A program made the position numbers and the translations under genes. Shown piece after piece: positions 18,401 through 25,676 of a DNA stretch of 64,000 bases. Source of the stretch: Christensenella hongkongensis (GTDB lineage: Bacteria > Bacillota > Clostridia > Christensenellales > Christensenellaceae). The stretch covers positions 198,835 through 262,834 of the forward strand of contig NZ_LAYJ01000088.1 of NCBI RefSeq assembly GCF_000981035.1. Reading direction: 5' to 3'. Positions within the stretch are counted from its first letter, which is position 1, and each line of letters opens with the position of its first letter. The notes beneath the pieces were generated by a model. That model saw nothing but the letters and a program-made list of their open reading frames with translations. It was not told the DNA's origin and made no database searches.

Positions 18401-20058
18401 GTATTCACGTTAAAAGACGGCCACAGGCTGCTGATGTCCTGCTCATACTTCGCATCAAACTCGTACACTACCGTTTTGTTATCCGGATTGTCGAATGTTT
18501 TTGTACCGGACCATCCTTGCGGCGAAGCGCTCAGCCATTCCCAGGTAAGCGAATCCCCCACTCCGTAATTGGCTCCCGAATCATATGGGCTATACAGTAT
18601 AAACTGCATCGTATATACAATGCGGTCGTAACACACGTTTACCACGCTCAATCCATTTCCCTGGATTGTCGTTGGAATCGTTTTTCCATATTCAAAGAAC
18701 TGTACCCCAGGCATATTTCCCACTGCTTCTGTTTGCGTGATATCCGTTATTTCCGTACCGGCAAGCGTTTTCCCGCTTCCTGTTGCATAGGAAACATAAT
18801 CCTGCGGCCAGCTCGGCGTACCGGAAATGTTGGGCTTTTCCGTCCAGTAAATTATGCTGTAAGAAACCTCCGAAGCCTTCCACACCGCATGCAGGCGGAG
18901 TGTGTCGGTAACCGGCGTTGTGAAATCATATTCCGGGCCGCTGATCACTGTAGACCAATGTTGAAACGTATAGCCCTCGCGCGTCGGGTTTGTTTCCGGC
19001 TTCGCTACCGCCTCGCCATCCTTTACAAGCACCGGTTCTATCTGCGTGCCTTCCGAATAAAAATATGCGTACCACGAACTGCTGAATACAGGAATCAGCG
19101 TAACATCCTTTGTAAGCGGCGCAGTAAAGTCAAACCTGTCGCCCGTCTCGCTGTCCGCCCAATACATAAACTGCCTGGAATCCGGCGCAATAATAAAGTC
19201 GTCAGCGTTCGGTTCCTCCACGGTGTCTCCCGGCGCCGCGCTCAACGTTTTTACAACTGCGTTGTCAGCGTCGAGGAAATAGACAAAAACCGCCTGCTGC
19301 TCAAATTTCGCATAAAGGTTGATATGCTCTGTAATAACATCCTCCGTATCAAACGCCGTCTCAAGCTCCGGATCCATAAACCAGCCCAGGAAAGCGGATG
19401 CGCCCTGCGGCCACATGCTGCTGTCCGGTGCGTCAGGCATATTGATCTTTCCGTCAAATACAGGAATCCTGTCGCCATACGCCGCACCGCCAACGTAAAG
19501 CGTTACAAACAACTGTCCCTCAGGATCTGCCATCGCAGCAGCTTCATCCTCCTGATCCTGCACCTGCTCAAACTGCGCGTAAAGCTTCAGGTCTTCTGTA
19601 ATTGCCCGGCCTGCGTCAAACTTCTCGCCGTCTTCCTTCTGCGTATACCATCCTTTGAAGGCCATGCCTTCCGGAACCTTGTCGGCAGCCAGTGCATCCG
19701 GCTGCGCGATCTTACCGTCCTGCACCGCAATCGGCTCCAGATACTGGTCGTCTCCAACAAAGAGCGTTACCGTATATTCCTGTGCCACAGAAGAAGTGTC
19801 CAGGATTTCATCCTGTTGTACTTCGCCCTGTTGTACATCCTGCGCGCCAGAGGCATCCCCTTCGCTCTGCGCGGCAACTTCCACAGTACTTGCAGAAGTG
19901 TCGCCGGTCGCAGCCAAAACGCCCGTCTGGAACGCAGCCAAAAGCGTCACCAAAACGAGGACGAATCCCACAAGCCTGCGAAGCGTCTTTTTATTGACTA
20001 CAGCCGCTTTCTTCTTTCCTCTTCTGGAGCGCTCTCCATGTTCGAATGAATATTTCAT
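12463..20058 (-). CDS. Giant repetitive surface protein (InlB-type and MBG-type repeats), 2531 aa
   Basis: A 2531-residue exported protein. The N terminus has a Lys/Arg-rich stretch and a hydrophobic signal (about residues 28-48) ending GVLAATG. Residues from about 90 to 1120 carry Listeria-Bacteroides (InlB B) repeats, seen as GW-Y, F-GW and LYA-F motifs such as FKGWYTQKEDG and FAGWYYDSN. From about 1150 to 2300 there are roughly 14-15 tandem MBG-type units of about 75-80 residues, each starting with a KxYGDxDPxLTA-like motif and ending in NYxI-like strands. A Gly/Thr/Pro-rich linker precedes three C-terminal hydrophobic helices separated by charged loops. There is no LPXTG motif, so anchoring is probably by the C-terminal helices. 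Likely role is adhesion or surface-layer structure. It is transcribed alone. Confidence 0.9.
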   Translation of the reverse strand: MKYSFEHGERSRRGKKKAAVVNKKTLRRLVGFVLVLVTLLAAFQTGVLAATGDTSASTVEVAAQSEGDASGAQDVQQGEVQQDEILDTSSVAQEYTVTLFVGDDQYLEPIAVQDGKIAQPDALAADKVPEGMAFKGWYTQKEDGEKFDAGRAITEDLKLYAQFEQVQDQEDEAAAMADPEGQLFVTLYVGGAAYGDRIPVFDGKINMPDAPDSSMWPQGASAFLGWFMDPELETAFDTEDVITEHINLYAKFEQQAVFVYFLDADNAVVKTLSAAPGDTVEEPNADDFIIAPDSRQFMYWADSETGDRFDFTAPLTKDVTLIPVFSSSWYAYFYSEGTQIEPVLVKDGEAVAKPETNPTREGYTFQHWSTVISGPEYDFTTPVTDTLRLHAVWKASEVSYSIIYWTEKPNISGTPSWPQDYVSYATGSGKTLAGTEITDITQTEAVGNMPGVQFFEYGKTIPTTIQGNGLSVVNVCYDRIVYTMQFILYSPYDSGANYGVGDSLTWEWLSASPQGWSGTKTFDNPDNKTVVYEFDAKYEQDISSLWPSFNVNTKLTNYKDGGVMEMQPTSWMSYTVRVGGAGVGDSMVTKRLTLSPDLIPNEAYKPGQRSALWYIQYDSTPMTVHVNYWFEALDGQEGESAVEEAKAYNGGLNSGIYGRKYVRDESLSQTLKLRKDDTLTAKDINGMIRGGYTDAVAQPDGSVRYDFYYNRSSLTLKYNSQGGSAISSVNNVKHGQDIKRYLPADPQKDGYTFAGWYYDSNYKNPVDWENDTVSTYIYGNNATVSRISEMTLFAKWESSANTVSFYDRQGSIAGGSPLDTQGVATGNYVNLSTPVTMTVDGMQYSLTANTSVPGYGEFIGWYWLQGTERMPFSADMPINKSYDLFALWKVGNGNFTITYDKGEAATGMVPVASGEYALGTQYKVAGNTGALSVDGKTFIGWKSSVDGKVYYAGTVMEVQGNTILTAQFAEKNSSYLMTYKPGYTGSSQQNVTSYVKKGTSTQLPNENTFTRPGFVFAGWESSQGGLYEAGTAYTPSGDETMTAKWTELFTVSFQAAGGGSLTGRASYANILEGTTWQAAGIVVPTPVAQDGYYFAGWDKEIPGQDSKVTANATYTAKFEQKTTVTITALSAGKPYDGQPLTANGVTEQSLAALKSGDTVEVSMKPDSTQTNAGSHANEIAQASIYRVINGVKTDVTKEYNVNAMPGTLTVDKMKVKVTPNNTGKTYGDPDQQSLTATTGATINGDTLHYTVTREAGEDVKDGGYQITITPGDNANYEIVPSAGVFTITKRDVKITADNKGKMFGTVEDPALTAVYTDPGTGTVPVYSLSRVAGETVGTYPITVTANPADNPNYNISTEPGTFRISPLTTQVAIIPQGNTKIYGDDEPELTAIVTGVPEGSPMPNYRLVRVPGGTVGTYKISVELLDGNENYGNIDTSATADFTITKKQASIEIAHAMREYGDQTEEVFHATVSGTINGDVLSYTLQREKADVKDVGRYMISAVLDETSAVNRNYNIEVTKNDFKIDPRPVTLTADDQSITYGDSDPSYTAKVTSGTLVGTDKLLYTFEREQGTDAGGYEIRVLAGSNPNYTVTPAPGTLTIGKKTITVTPKDTQTVYGDDFDLKRDVRIDADGLLAGDALNYDVVRTDPDNRNVGEYELTVNDGGNKNYIIETGKGKLEITQRPLTITPDNNTKAYGDPDPVPLTTVQMDNIVNGDKIDYTLSRVAGEMANIPYTISVNVNKAAYPNYNITLGTGKFTVTPLSTEITISPNNTSIFYGGDEPELDAKVTGIPEGETLNYTMKREAGTDAGTYRITVELGDNPNYDVSRISTTEGSFVIKPRPVTVKADDKTMEYGSTAIPELSATALANDQDANSMGLVGNDKLICDLDREAGKNAGSYTIHISARENKNYAITTKEGNFEITRKPITVAAGTYTKTYSDADPEFKATVSELVQGDVLTCLLQREPGQDAGKDYAIHPTVKADEVSKNYSITPADGKLTIDKKQITVTPNTAGKVYGDADPDSYGVNAPDLVTGDTLDYSVERVPGNDAGSYDLTLVPGENPNYDIVPGTGGTLVISPRPVTLSADNNGKIYGTDDPELTATVTNGTVIAGDTLNYTVARKAGDDADTYPIHVTAKAEENKNYTITVADGTFTISQKTIEAIIIPDNTGKVYGNADPELSAKVISPGGEAVDYTLSRTAGENAGGYEINVTLGDNNPNYNVQAIQLAKGTFTISPRPATVAAIDTAKAQGTQDPVLTANVTGLVGTDALNFSLARDAGEEPGTYAINVTLGDNPNYAVAATPGVLTITAGGTTGGGTTDTPEDGNTTPPADPGNAGGGTTATTPAAQTENANDPGVQDNTQTTTITENDTPLSDGGNASSPTVNIGDNKVPLMSNGTTPSWALLNLILAFLTGIIMFILLFTYFFSKDKEKEDDDEQKATRLQRTEDESSDRRIKRRGLVRILSIVVTLAAVLVFIFTEDITLPMVITDQWTWVMAAISVAQVVLAVFARKGHKENDGEDKEEPNPQMQNI

Positions 20059-20149
20059 ACCATTTCCTACTTTCCTTATCGCTCATGCACAGTTATGTTG
20101 CAGCATATTAACAAATAGTAGCTCACTCTGTGTACATGAAAATGTTTGC

Positions 20150-20240
20150 TGCCAGCGTTTCCTGCAATGTTACCTGCGTAACCATTTGAGAAGCCGCTAT
20201 CAATGTATACCTGATAACCAATGTATGTTTTAAAGCCATT
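20150..20240. repeat. Intergenic repeat related to the copy near 40.5 kb
   Basis: The gene-free stretch 20059-20515, upstream of the surface-protein gene, contains a block related to 40461-40556. A 15-base exact match CTGCGTAACCATTTG (20174-20188) is followed by GC-GC-ATCAA at matching spacing, and preceded by CAGCGT. Element borders are uncertain. The rest of this stretch is AT-rich, presumably holding the surface-protein promoter, for which no confident -35/-10 was found. Confidence 0.45.
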
Positions 20241-20400
20241 ATATCTTCGCTCAGTCTCAAAAGCAGTCGCATTTTGCTTTATTTATTTACTTTTTCAAAA
20301 CGTTTTTTATCCATAATCCGAGTCCACACAATGTTATTATCGAAACCTTTTTCAAAATATTTAGCGATAAATTAAAAAATTTTGCGGGCAAAAATAAAAT

Positions 20401-20432
20401 GCCTGAAAAGCAGCGGTTTTCAGGCGTTTTTT
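20401..20432 (+). terminator. Hairpin with T tract upstream of the surface-protein gene
   Basis: GCCTGAAAA and TTTTCAGGC form a 9-bp stem with a 7-base loop, followed by GTTTTTT on the plus strand. No plus-strand gene precedes it. On the minus strand it is followed by ATTTTATTTTTG, so it could be a leader hairpin of the surface-protein transcript. Confidence 0.55.
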
Positions 20433-20515
20433 GATACATTTTTATTTGGAGATATATTCTATAACGGGCTTTAATTCAGGGGAGCGTCCATAGATTCCTG
20501 CAATAAAAGGACAAA

Positions 20516-20542
20516 AAAACACCTGCCAAAGGCAGGTGTTTT
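20516..20542. terminator. Terminator after the sugar isomerase-like gene
   Basis: AAAACACCTGCC and GGCAGGTGTTTT form a 12-bp perfect stem with a 3-base loop, and an A tract upstream gives a T tract on the minus strand. Confidence 0.85.
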
Positions 20543-20555
20543 GAATCTGCTCTAC

Positions 20556-21362
20556 TTATTTCATCAGCGATTTCATGTAATCCGCGTAGCCCGCGAAAGC
20601 AATCCCCGGCTCTTCCAGGGAAAGGTCCCAGCGTTTCAGCCACTCCAGAGAATAAAAACCGTCAAAGCCTGTCGCGTTCAGCTGCTCAATGCACTCGCGC
20701 ACCGGAAGGTCTCCATAACCAACCATCGTATACCTGAGCTTGCCGTTTTCGATCACAGAATCCTTTATATGCACGTGGCGAATCAGGTCTCCAAGCATAC
20801 CGACCGTCTGCTCCGGACTTTCTCCAAAATAACGGTACGGATGGTGGATATCCCACAGCACGCCAATATTTTCTTCGTCAGCCGCGTTTAAAAGCTCTGT
20901 CATGCGCTTTGAATCGGCAAAGAAACCGTTCGTCTCCACAAGGACGTTCACATCCTTAGCTTTGGCATACTGTGCAACGTCTTTCACGCGCTTTGCGATT
21001 TCCACCGTATTGAGCTCGCCGCTCTGCTCCGGGCCGAAATCCCCCAGCACGCGGATATTTTTAATATCCATGTCATGCGCCGTATCCACATAGGCCTTGG
21101 CCAGGTAGAGCACGTCGTCGATATGGTTCTGGTCGTTCATATAACATGCGGATGTAAGGCAAGCGACCGTAAGCCCCTTCTTTGCGAGCAGCGCCTTCGT
21201 TTTCTGCGCGTTCGCAGGTGAAAATTCCGGAATACGCGTTCCATCGATTACATTTCCCACACCGCGAATTTCAATGCCGTCGTAGCCCATATCGCACGCT
21301 GTGGAAATAATATCGGAAAAGCTCCATTCAGGGCAACCCAATGTGGAAAAACATAGTTTCAT
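20556..21362 (-). CDS. Sugar phosphate isomerase/epimerase-like TIM barrel
   Basis: A 268-residue protein of the AP-endonuclease-2-like xylose-isomerase superfamily. The start at 21362 (MKLCFSTLGCPEW) has GGAGG 7 bases upstream. Motifs include GYDGIEIRG near residue 32, VLVETNGFF near 136, GVLWDIHHPYR near 166, HVHIKDS near 197 and the C-terminal FDGFYSLEWLKRW. The E, D-H, H-K-D and E residues are the usual metal ligands of this fold. Members isomerise or epimerise sugars or inosose-type polyols; the substrate here is unknown because no transporter or kinase is adjacent. It is a single-gene unit with its own terminator. Confidence 0.8.
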   Translation of the reverse strand: MKLCFSTLGCPEWSFSDIISTACDMGYDGIEIRGVGNVIDGTRIPEFSPANAQKTKALLAKKGLTVACLTSACYMNDQNHIDDVLYLAKAYVDTAHDMDIKNIRVLGDFGPEQSGELNTVEIAKRVKDVAQYAKAKDVNVLVETNGFFADSKRMTELLNAADEENIGVLWDIHHPYRYFGESPEQTVGMLGDLIRHVHIKDSVIENGKLRYTMVGYGDLPVRECIEQLNATGFDGFYSLEWLKRWDLSLEEPGIAFAGYADYMKSLMK

Positions 21363-21438
21363 ATTCAATCCTCCAATGCTTCGCATTCCTTTTTCTTATT
21401 TTATCATAAAGCTATTTTGTTTGCAATTATATCATCAT

Positions 21439-22071
21439 TTATACCTCATATGTATAAAGGTAAAACTCAGAGGGCCGCCCGTCCTGCTCCGCGCCGGTAA
21501 TTCCCTTTTGCGTTGCAATGCGGCGGTAGCCCAAATGGTCGTAAAACCCATAGTTGCAGAAACTGTCGGACATGAGGTAAATAAACTTTGCGCCGCTTTC
21601 CCGCAAAAAATTATTGAACTCAAACAGGAGCTTTTTGCCGATTCCCTTTCCGCGCACCTGGCGGGCCGTGGCAAACAGCACAAGCTCGCCGTCAAACTGG
21701 CCCTCGCGGTGAGCCATCAGCTTTTCGCCCAATCCGGAAATCCGTTTCTGTATTTCGAGGCCCTCACGCGCATCTTCCATAAATTGCAGCCGCAGCCGGT
21801 TCCAGAAAACTCCCAGGGAGTGGTACAGCTCCCCGCGTCCGGCAGGCCGTTTATCAGACCTCCCAAACAAAAAGCCGACGATTTTTCCGTCCCGCAAAGC
21901 AATCCGCGTATAGTTTTGGGCGCACAGGTACGAGTGCATCAGCATCTGGAGCAAAACCTCCAGCGCACGCTCAGATTTCACATACCGGTCAAAATGCCAG
22001 ATATCGCACAGAATCCGCTTGATCTGCGGATAGTCCTCCTTTGTGATTGGGCGGTAAATTACGTCGTCCAT
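21439..22071 (-). CDS. GNAT-family N-acetyltransferase
   Basis: A 210-residue GNAT acetyltransferase. The acetyl-CoA binding motif A appears as ARQVRGKGIGKKLLFEF (about residues 135-151), preceded by a hydrophobic strand GELVLFAT. A YGFYDHLGYRRI block near residue 180 matches the usual C-terminal motif B. The substrate cannot be inferred. The ATG at 22071 is preceded by AAAGGAAACGCA. It reads divergently from the iron alcohol dehydrogenase and sits 76 bases upstream of the isomerase-like gene on the same strand. Confidence 0.8.
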   Translation of the reverse strand: MDDVIYRPITKEDYPQIKRILCDIWHFDRYVKSERALEVLLQMLMHSYLCAQNYTRIALRDGKIVGFLFGRSDKRPAGRGELYHSLGVFWNRLRLQFMEDAREGLEIQKRISGLGEKLMAHREGQFDGELVLFATARQVRGKGIGKKLLFEFNNFLRESGAKFIYLMSDSFCNYGFYDHLGYRRIATQKGITGAEQDGRPSEFYLYTYEV

Positions 22072-22186
22072 TGCGTTTCCTTTGATCCTTTGTCGTTCTC
22101 TTCATCTTAACGCGGGGCTTGCATGAAAGCAAGAAAAAATTTATACTGTTTCGTATACCAACCAATCAATGAAAGGCGGTAATTTT

Positions 22187-23362
22187 ATGCGGAAAAGTTT
22201 TAAATATTATATGCCGACGCGCATCCTGTTTGGGCCGGGATCGCTTGGTAAACTCTCGCGGCAAAAGCTTCCGGGGAAACGGGCGCTGATCGTCACAACC
22301 AATGGCACGTCAGTCGTAAAATACGGTTATCTGGATACGCTCACAGGGCAGCTTCAGGAAGCGGGCGTGGAATTTGTGCTGTTTAACAAAATCCTTCCAA
22401 ACCCCATCAAAGACCACGTGATGGAGGGCGCGCAGCTGTGCAAAGAGCACAGGCTCGATTTTGTCGTGGGCCTTGGCGGCGGCAGCGCGATCGATGCGGC
22501 AAAAGCCATTGCCGTTATGGCTGCAAATCCGGGCGACTACTGGGATTATGTTTCTGGCGGCTCCGGAAAAGGCCAGCCTGTTCCAAACGCCCCGCTGCCC
22601 GTGGTGGCAATTACGACCACAGCGGGAACGGGCACCGAGGCCGATCCGTGGACGGTTACCACAAAAACGGAAACCAACGAGAAAATCGGCTTTGGCTATG
22701 ACGGGACATTTCCCGTCCTTGCGGTGGTCGATCCGGAGCTTATGGTATCCGTACCAAAATATTTAACGGCCTGCCAGGGCTTCGACGCCCTGTTCCACAG
22801 CACGGAAGGCTACCTTTCCACCGCGGCGGACGCACTGGGGGATCTTTATTCCTACCGGGCGATTGAGCTTGTAGGGAAAAGCCTTGCGAAAGCAGTGCAG
22901 GACGGCGCCGACATCGACGCAAGGAGCGATATCGCCCTTGCAAATACGCTTGCGGGCATGTCCGAATCGACTTCGGGTTGTATTTCGGAGCACAGCCTTG
23001 CCCACGCGCTTGGCGCGTACCACCAGAACCTCGAGCACGGGGCTGCGCTCATTGCAATCAGCGCGCAGTATTATACCTTCATGGCAAAAAGCGGGGCATG
23101 TGACGAGCGCATGGTCAAAATGGCCCGGGCTCTTGGCAAAGAGGATGCAAGGAATCCAATGGATTTTGTGGACGCCCTTGTGCAGCTGCAAAAGGACTGC
23201 GGCGTTGCGGATATAAAGCTCAGTGAATACGGCGTGAATTATGACGAGCTTCCAAAATACGTTGCAAATGCGCGCGAAACCATGGGCGGCTTATTTGAAG
23301 CCGATCCCGCCGAGCCAAGCGATGCGGCTGCTCTTGAAATCCTGCAAAAATCCTACCGTTAA
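22187..23362 (+). CDS. Iron-containing alcohol dehydrogenase
   Basis: A 391-residue group III (Fe-dependent) alcohol dehydrogenase. I use the ATG at 22187 (MRKSFKYYMPTRILFGPG), because AAAGGCGG precedes it at good spacing; an in-frame ATG 6 codons earlier overlaps that site. Motifs are GGGSAIDAAKA (NAD binding) near residue 95, TTAGTGTEADPW near 145 and EHSLAHALGAYHQNLEHGAAL near 266, supplying the histidine metal ligands. Butanol and 1,3-propanediol dehydrogenases are relatives, so a role in disposing of reducing power during fermentation is likely, but the substrate is not determined. The gene is followed by a terminator shared with the convergent flippase gene. Confidence 0.9.
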   Translation: MRKSFKYYMPTRILFGPGSLGKLSRQKLPGKRALIVTTNGTSVVKYGYLDTLTGQLQEAGVEFVLFNKILPNPIKDHVMEGAQLCKEHRLDFVVGLGGGSAIDAAKAIAVMAANPGDYWDYVSGGSGKGQPVPNAPLPVVAITTTAGTGTEADPWTVTTKTETNEKIGFGYDGTFPVLAVVDPELMVSVPKYLTACQGFDALFHSTEGYLSTAADALGDLYSYRAIELVGKSLAKAVQDGADIDARSDIALANTLAGMSESTSGCISEHSLAHALGAYHQNLEHGAALIAISAQYYTFMAKSGACDERMVKMARALGKEDARNPMDFVDALVQLQKDCGVADIKLSEYGVNYDELPKYVANARETMGGLFEADPAEPSDAAALEILQKSYR

Positions 23363-23400
23363 ACCTGGATTCTGCGCTTCCCCGTCAATGGCGGATTATG

Positions 23401-23432
23401 AAAAAGCACCGTGCGATTGCACGGTGCTTTTT
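23401..23432. terminator. Bidirectional terminator between alcohol dehydrogenase and flippase genes
   Basis: AAAAAGCACCGTGC and GCACGGTGCTTTTTT form a long perfect stem with a 4-base loop and tracts on both sides. The two flanking genes converge on it. Confidence 0.9.
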
Positions 23433-23446
23433 TAGTACATCGTTAT

Positions 23447-24724
23447 TCACCCCGCGTTTTCTGCGGCTTCGGCTTCCCGTTTTCCCTTCCTGTAGCATAC
23501 CGCAAAGGTAATTGTAAAAACCGCCGCAAGTATGACCATGGAAAGCAAATATGCGATCGAAGCGCCCATCAGCCCTCCCACCGGTACCAGCACCGCCGAA
23601 ATGACAAGCGCAAGTGCAAGCGTAACGGAATATCCTATCAACACAAATTTTTGCTTACGCAGCACGGTAATACCATAAAACATCAGCGTCACGACGGCGT
23701 TGAAGCCTCCGCCCAGTATCAGTATCAACAGCTCCGTTCGGTATTGCGCCAAATCCGCAGCATAGAACCAGGACAGCACGGGTATCCCCAGGAAATAGCC
23801 GACAGCCTCCACGGCAATCGTCAATAACGCCACAGCCAGCAGCAGTTTTCCGATAATTTTTAAGAGCAGCTTTTTCTGGTTACTTCCCCACACTTCCGCC
23901 ATCGTTGTGACCATGGGCTTAAAAATAAACGTACTGAACAGGTTGATCACAAACGCGGGCATAAACAGATAATTAAAATACGCCTGGAAATATTCCGCGG
24001 GCATATAGGTGTCGATGGCATACTTTGGCGCGTTGTTGATATAAAGCAGCATGAACGATCCCAAAAACAACGGGAAACATACCCACAGCAATTTTTTGAT
24101 TGCGGAACCGTTCCATGAAAATTTCCCGGTAAAAAAATTGCGGAATACGGTTAGGTTAAAGCAGGCAAACCCCACTGCAGCCGCAATAATCGCAACGGCG
24201 CAGGCAGTTACAAGGTTCCTCGTAAATAATAATGTGAGGATAAAGGCAACCATGGAAGTGGCTACCCGCAAAGCAAGCGACTTTCCTGCAACGTCCAACC
24301 GTCCGTTTTGCTGATATAATCCGTGAAAAACATCTTCGAGTGCGTCGAACATTTTAAAAACACACACAAGCACTACGATCAGGGCTTTTTCCGGTGTATA
24401 ACCGCTGAGCCAGACAAAAAACACGCTTGCAACAATCATCAGGATGCAGGTAAGTATCCGCGACATCAGGTAATCGCTGAATGAATAAACCTTTGTAATA
24501 TCGGTTGCCTGGAATGCGCGCATCTCGTAGTATCCAATGGTAAGCATCATTTGCGCGGTGCTGAAAGCGAGCGAAAAAATACCGGCGTCGGTCTGCCCGC
24601 TGATCCTTGTTACAGCAAACAACAAAAAGACAGACGCAAGGGCGTTCATCACGCTTCCGATGATATTCCAAAGATAAATCTTCCGTTGCAGGTGATCTGT
24701 ATTGCCTAATAAAAGTCTATTCAT
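23447..24724 (-). CDS. Polysaccharide/lipid-linked oligosaccharide flippase-like protein
   Basis: A 425-residue membrane protein with about 12-14 hydrophobic helices, of the Wzx/MurJ-like polysaccharide transporter type. The start at 24724 (MNRLLLGNTDHLQRKIYLWNI) overlaps the stop of the LicD-family gene by 8 bases. The N-terminal pattern WNIIGSVMNALASVFLLFAVTRISG, followed by AGIFSLAFSTAQMM, is typical of O-antigen or teichoic-acid repeat flippases. The C-terminal tail is charged. The tight coupling with a LicD-type transferase suggests export of a decorated cell-surface glycan. It is not a full cluster: no glycosyltransferase is nearby. Confidence 0.8.
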   Translation of the reverse strand: MNRLLLGNTDHLQRKIYLWNIIGSVMNALASVFLLFAVTRISGQTDAGIFSLAFSTAQMMLTIGYYEMRAFQATDITKVYSFSDYLMSRILTCILMIVASVFFVWLSGYTPEKALIVVLVCVFKMFDALEDVFHGLYQQNGRLDVAGKSLALRVATSMVAFILTLLFTRNLVTACAVAIIAAAVGFACFNLTVFRNFFTGKFSWNGSAIKKLLWVCFPLFLGSFMLLYINNAPKYAIDTYMPAEYFQAYFNYLFMPAFVINLFSTFIFKPMVTTMAEVWGSNQKKLLLKIIGKLLLAVALLTIAVEAVGYFLGIPVLSWFYAADLAQYRTELLILILGGGFNAVVTLMFYGITVLRKQKFVLIGYSVTLALALVISAVLVPVGGLMGASIAYLLSMVILAAVFTITFAVCYRKGKREAEAAENAG

Positions 24725-25565
24725 CCCCAAAATCCAGTACCGCCGGAAAATGATTTTTTCGTTGCCCTTCCGGCGGCAAGACCATATAATCTCCATATTG
24801 GCGCCGCAAAAGCTTGTCTACCTCACCAGGCAAATATAGCTTAACGTCCTCAAAATCATATTCTTTCAGCGGAAAAACATCGTCTTTCCTGTAAACTGCA
24901 ATCAGGGGATCAGTGTCTCCCATGTATGCAATCGATTCTGTTTCCTTATCCTTATAGCGCTGTACAGCCGCGCAGTATTTACGGTACAATGAACGGTTCT
25001 TCACACGAAAAAGCACAAGAAAACCATGTACTACCGCGCATGCGGCATGAACCAGCTTTCCTTTTATTCCGCCAAAGGGAAGATAGGGATAAGGAATGAG
25101 CCTTAATATCATCAGCTTATTATACAAAAAAGCCTTACGTGCCTGCTTCTTCAGCTCTGCCTCATCGTCCGGCGCGTTGTCAAACGCGTAAACATCCAGG
25201 AAAATCCCCAGCTTGCATTTCAGGCCTTTCAGCGAATAATCCTGAAATCTTGTGCCGTTGAGCATAATCCGCGACGTCATCAACGGATAATTTTCATCCT
25301 TTGAGGCATTGATCACGGTATATTTATCCTGCCATTCCGTATCGATAATGTGCAGCAGTTTATCATAATCCGCGCGCGGAAGGCATACGTCGATGTCATC
25401 ATCCCATGGGATGAATCCCTTATGGCGAATTGCGCCAATCGCCGTCCCCCACATCGCAAAATAGGTCAGGTCGTGCTTTTTGCAGATATCCTGAAAATCC
25501 TTTAAAATCCCCAGCTCCTTTTGCTGCACCTTTTTTAGCGTTGCCTTATCGTATTCGCGTTCCAT
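24717..25565 (-). CDS. LicD-family transferase
   Basis: A 282-residue LicD protein, a nucleotidyltransferase-fold family that attaches phosphocholine or other phospho-substituents to surface glycans. The defining block is YFAMWGTAIGAIRHKGFIPW followed by DDDIDVCLPRADYDKLL (about residues 35-70), where the acidic residues bind metal. Length is normal. It is the first gene of a two-gene unit with the flippase-like gene, overlapping by 8 bases. This suggests that it decorates the same glycan the flippase moves. No choline uptake or kinase genes (licA-C) are in the window, so phosphocholine is only one possibility. Confidence 0.85.
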   Translation of the reverse strand: MEREYDKATLKKVQQKELGILKDFQDICKKHDLTYFAMWGTAIGAIRHKGFIPWDDDIDVCLPRADYDKLLHIIDTEWQDKYTVINASKDENYPLMTSRIMLNGTRFQDYSLKGLKCKLGIFLDVYAFDNAPDDEAELKKQARKAFLYNKLMILRLIPYPYLPFGGIKGKLVHAACAVVHGFLVLFRVKNRSLYRKYCAAVQRYKDKETESIAYMGDTDPLIAVYRKDDVFPLKEYDFEDVKLYLPGEVDKLLRRQYGDYMVLPPEGQRKNHFPAVLDFGDE

Positions 25566-25635
25566 AGCATATCCAATCTTTTCACATATGATTTTAATAT
25601 TATATCATCTTTGCATAACGGAAACAATGCGCATC

Positions 25636-25669
25636 AAAAAACCGGCAGCCGATGACTGCCGGTTTTTTT
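25636..25669 (-). terminator. Terminator of the oligoendopeptidase gene
   Basis: AAAAAACCGGCAG and CTGCCGGTTTTTT form a 13-bp stem around a 7-base loop. It lies just 3' of the pepF stop on the minus strand. Confidence 0.85.
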
Positions 25670-25676
25670 GTCCTTT

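Noticed and set aside
18517..20049. Long open frame of 510 codons on the plus strand, opposite the giant surface protein
   Set aside because: It lies wholly antisense to the repeat-rich gene, is Arg/Cys/His-rich shadow sequence without any domain, and has no ribosome binding site. The same applies to 15217-16539.
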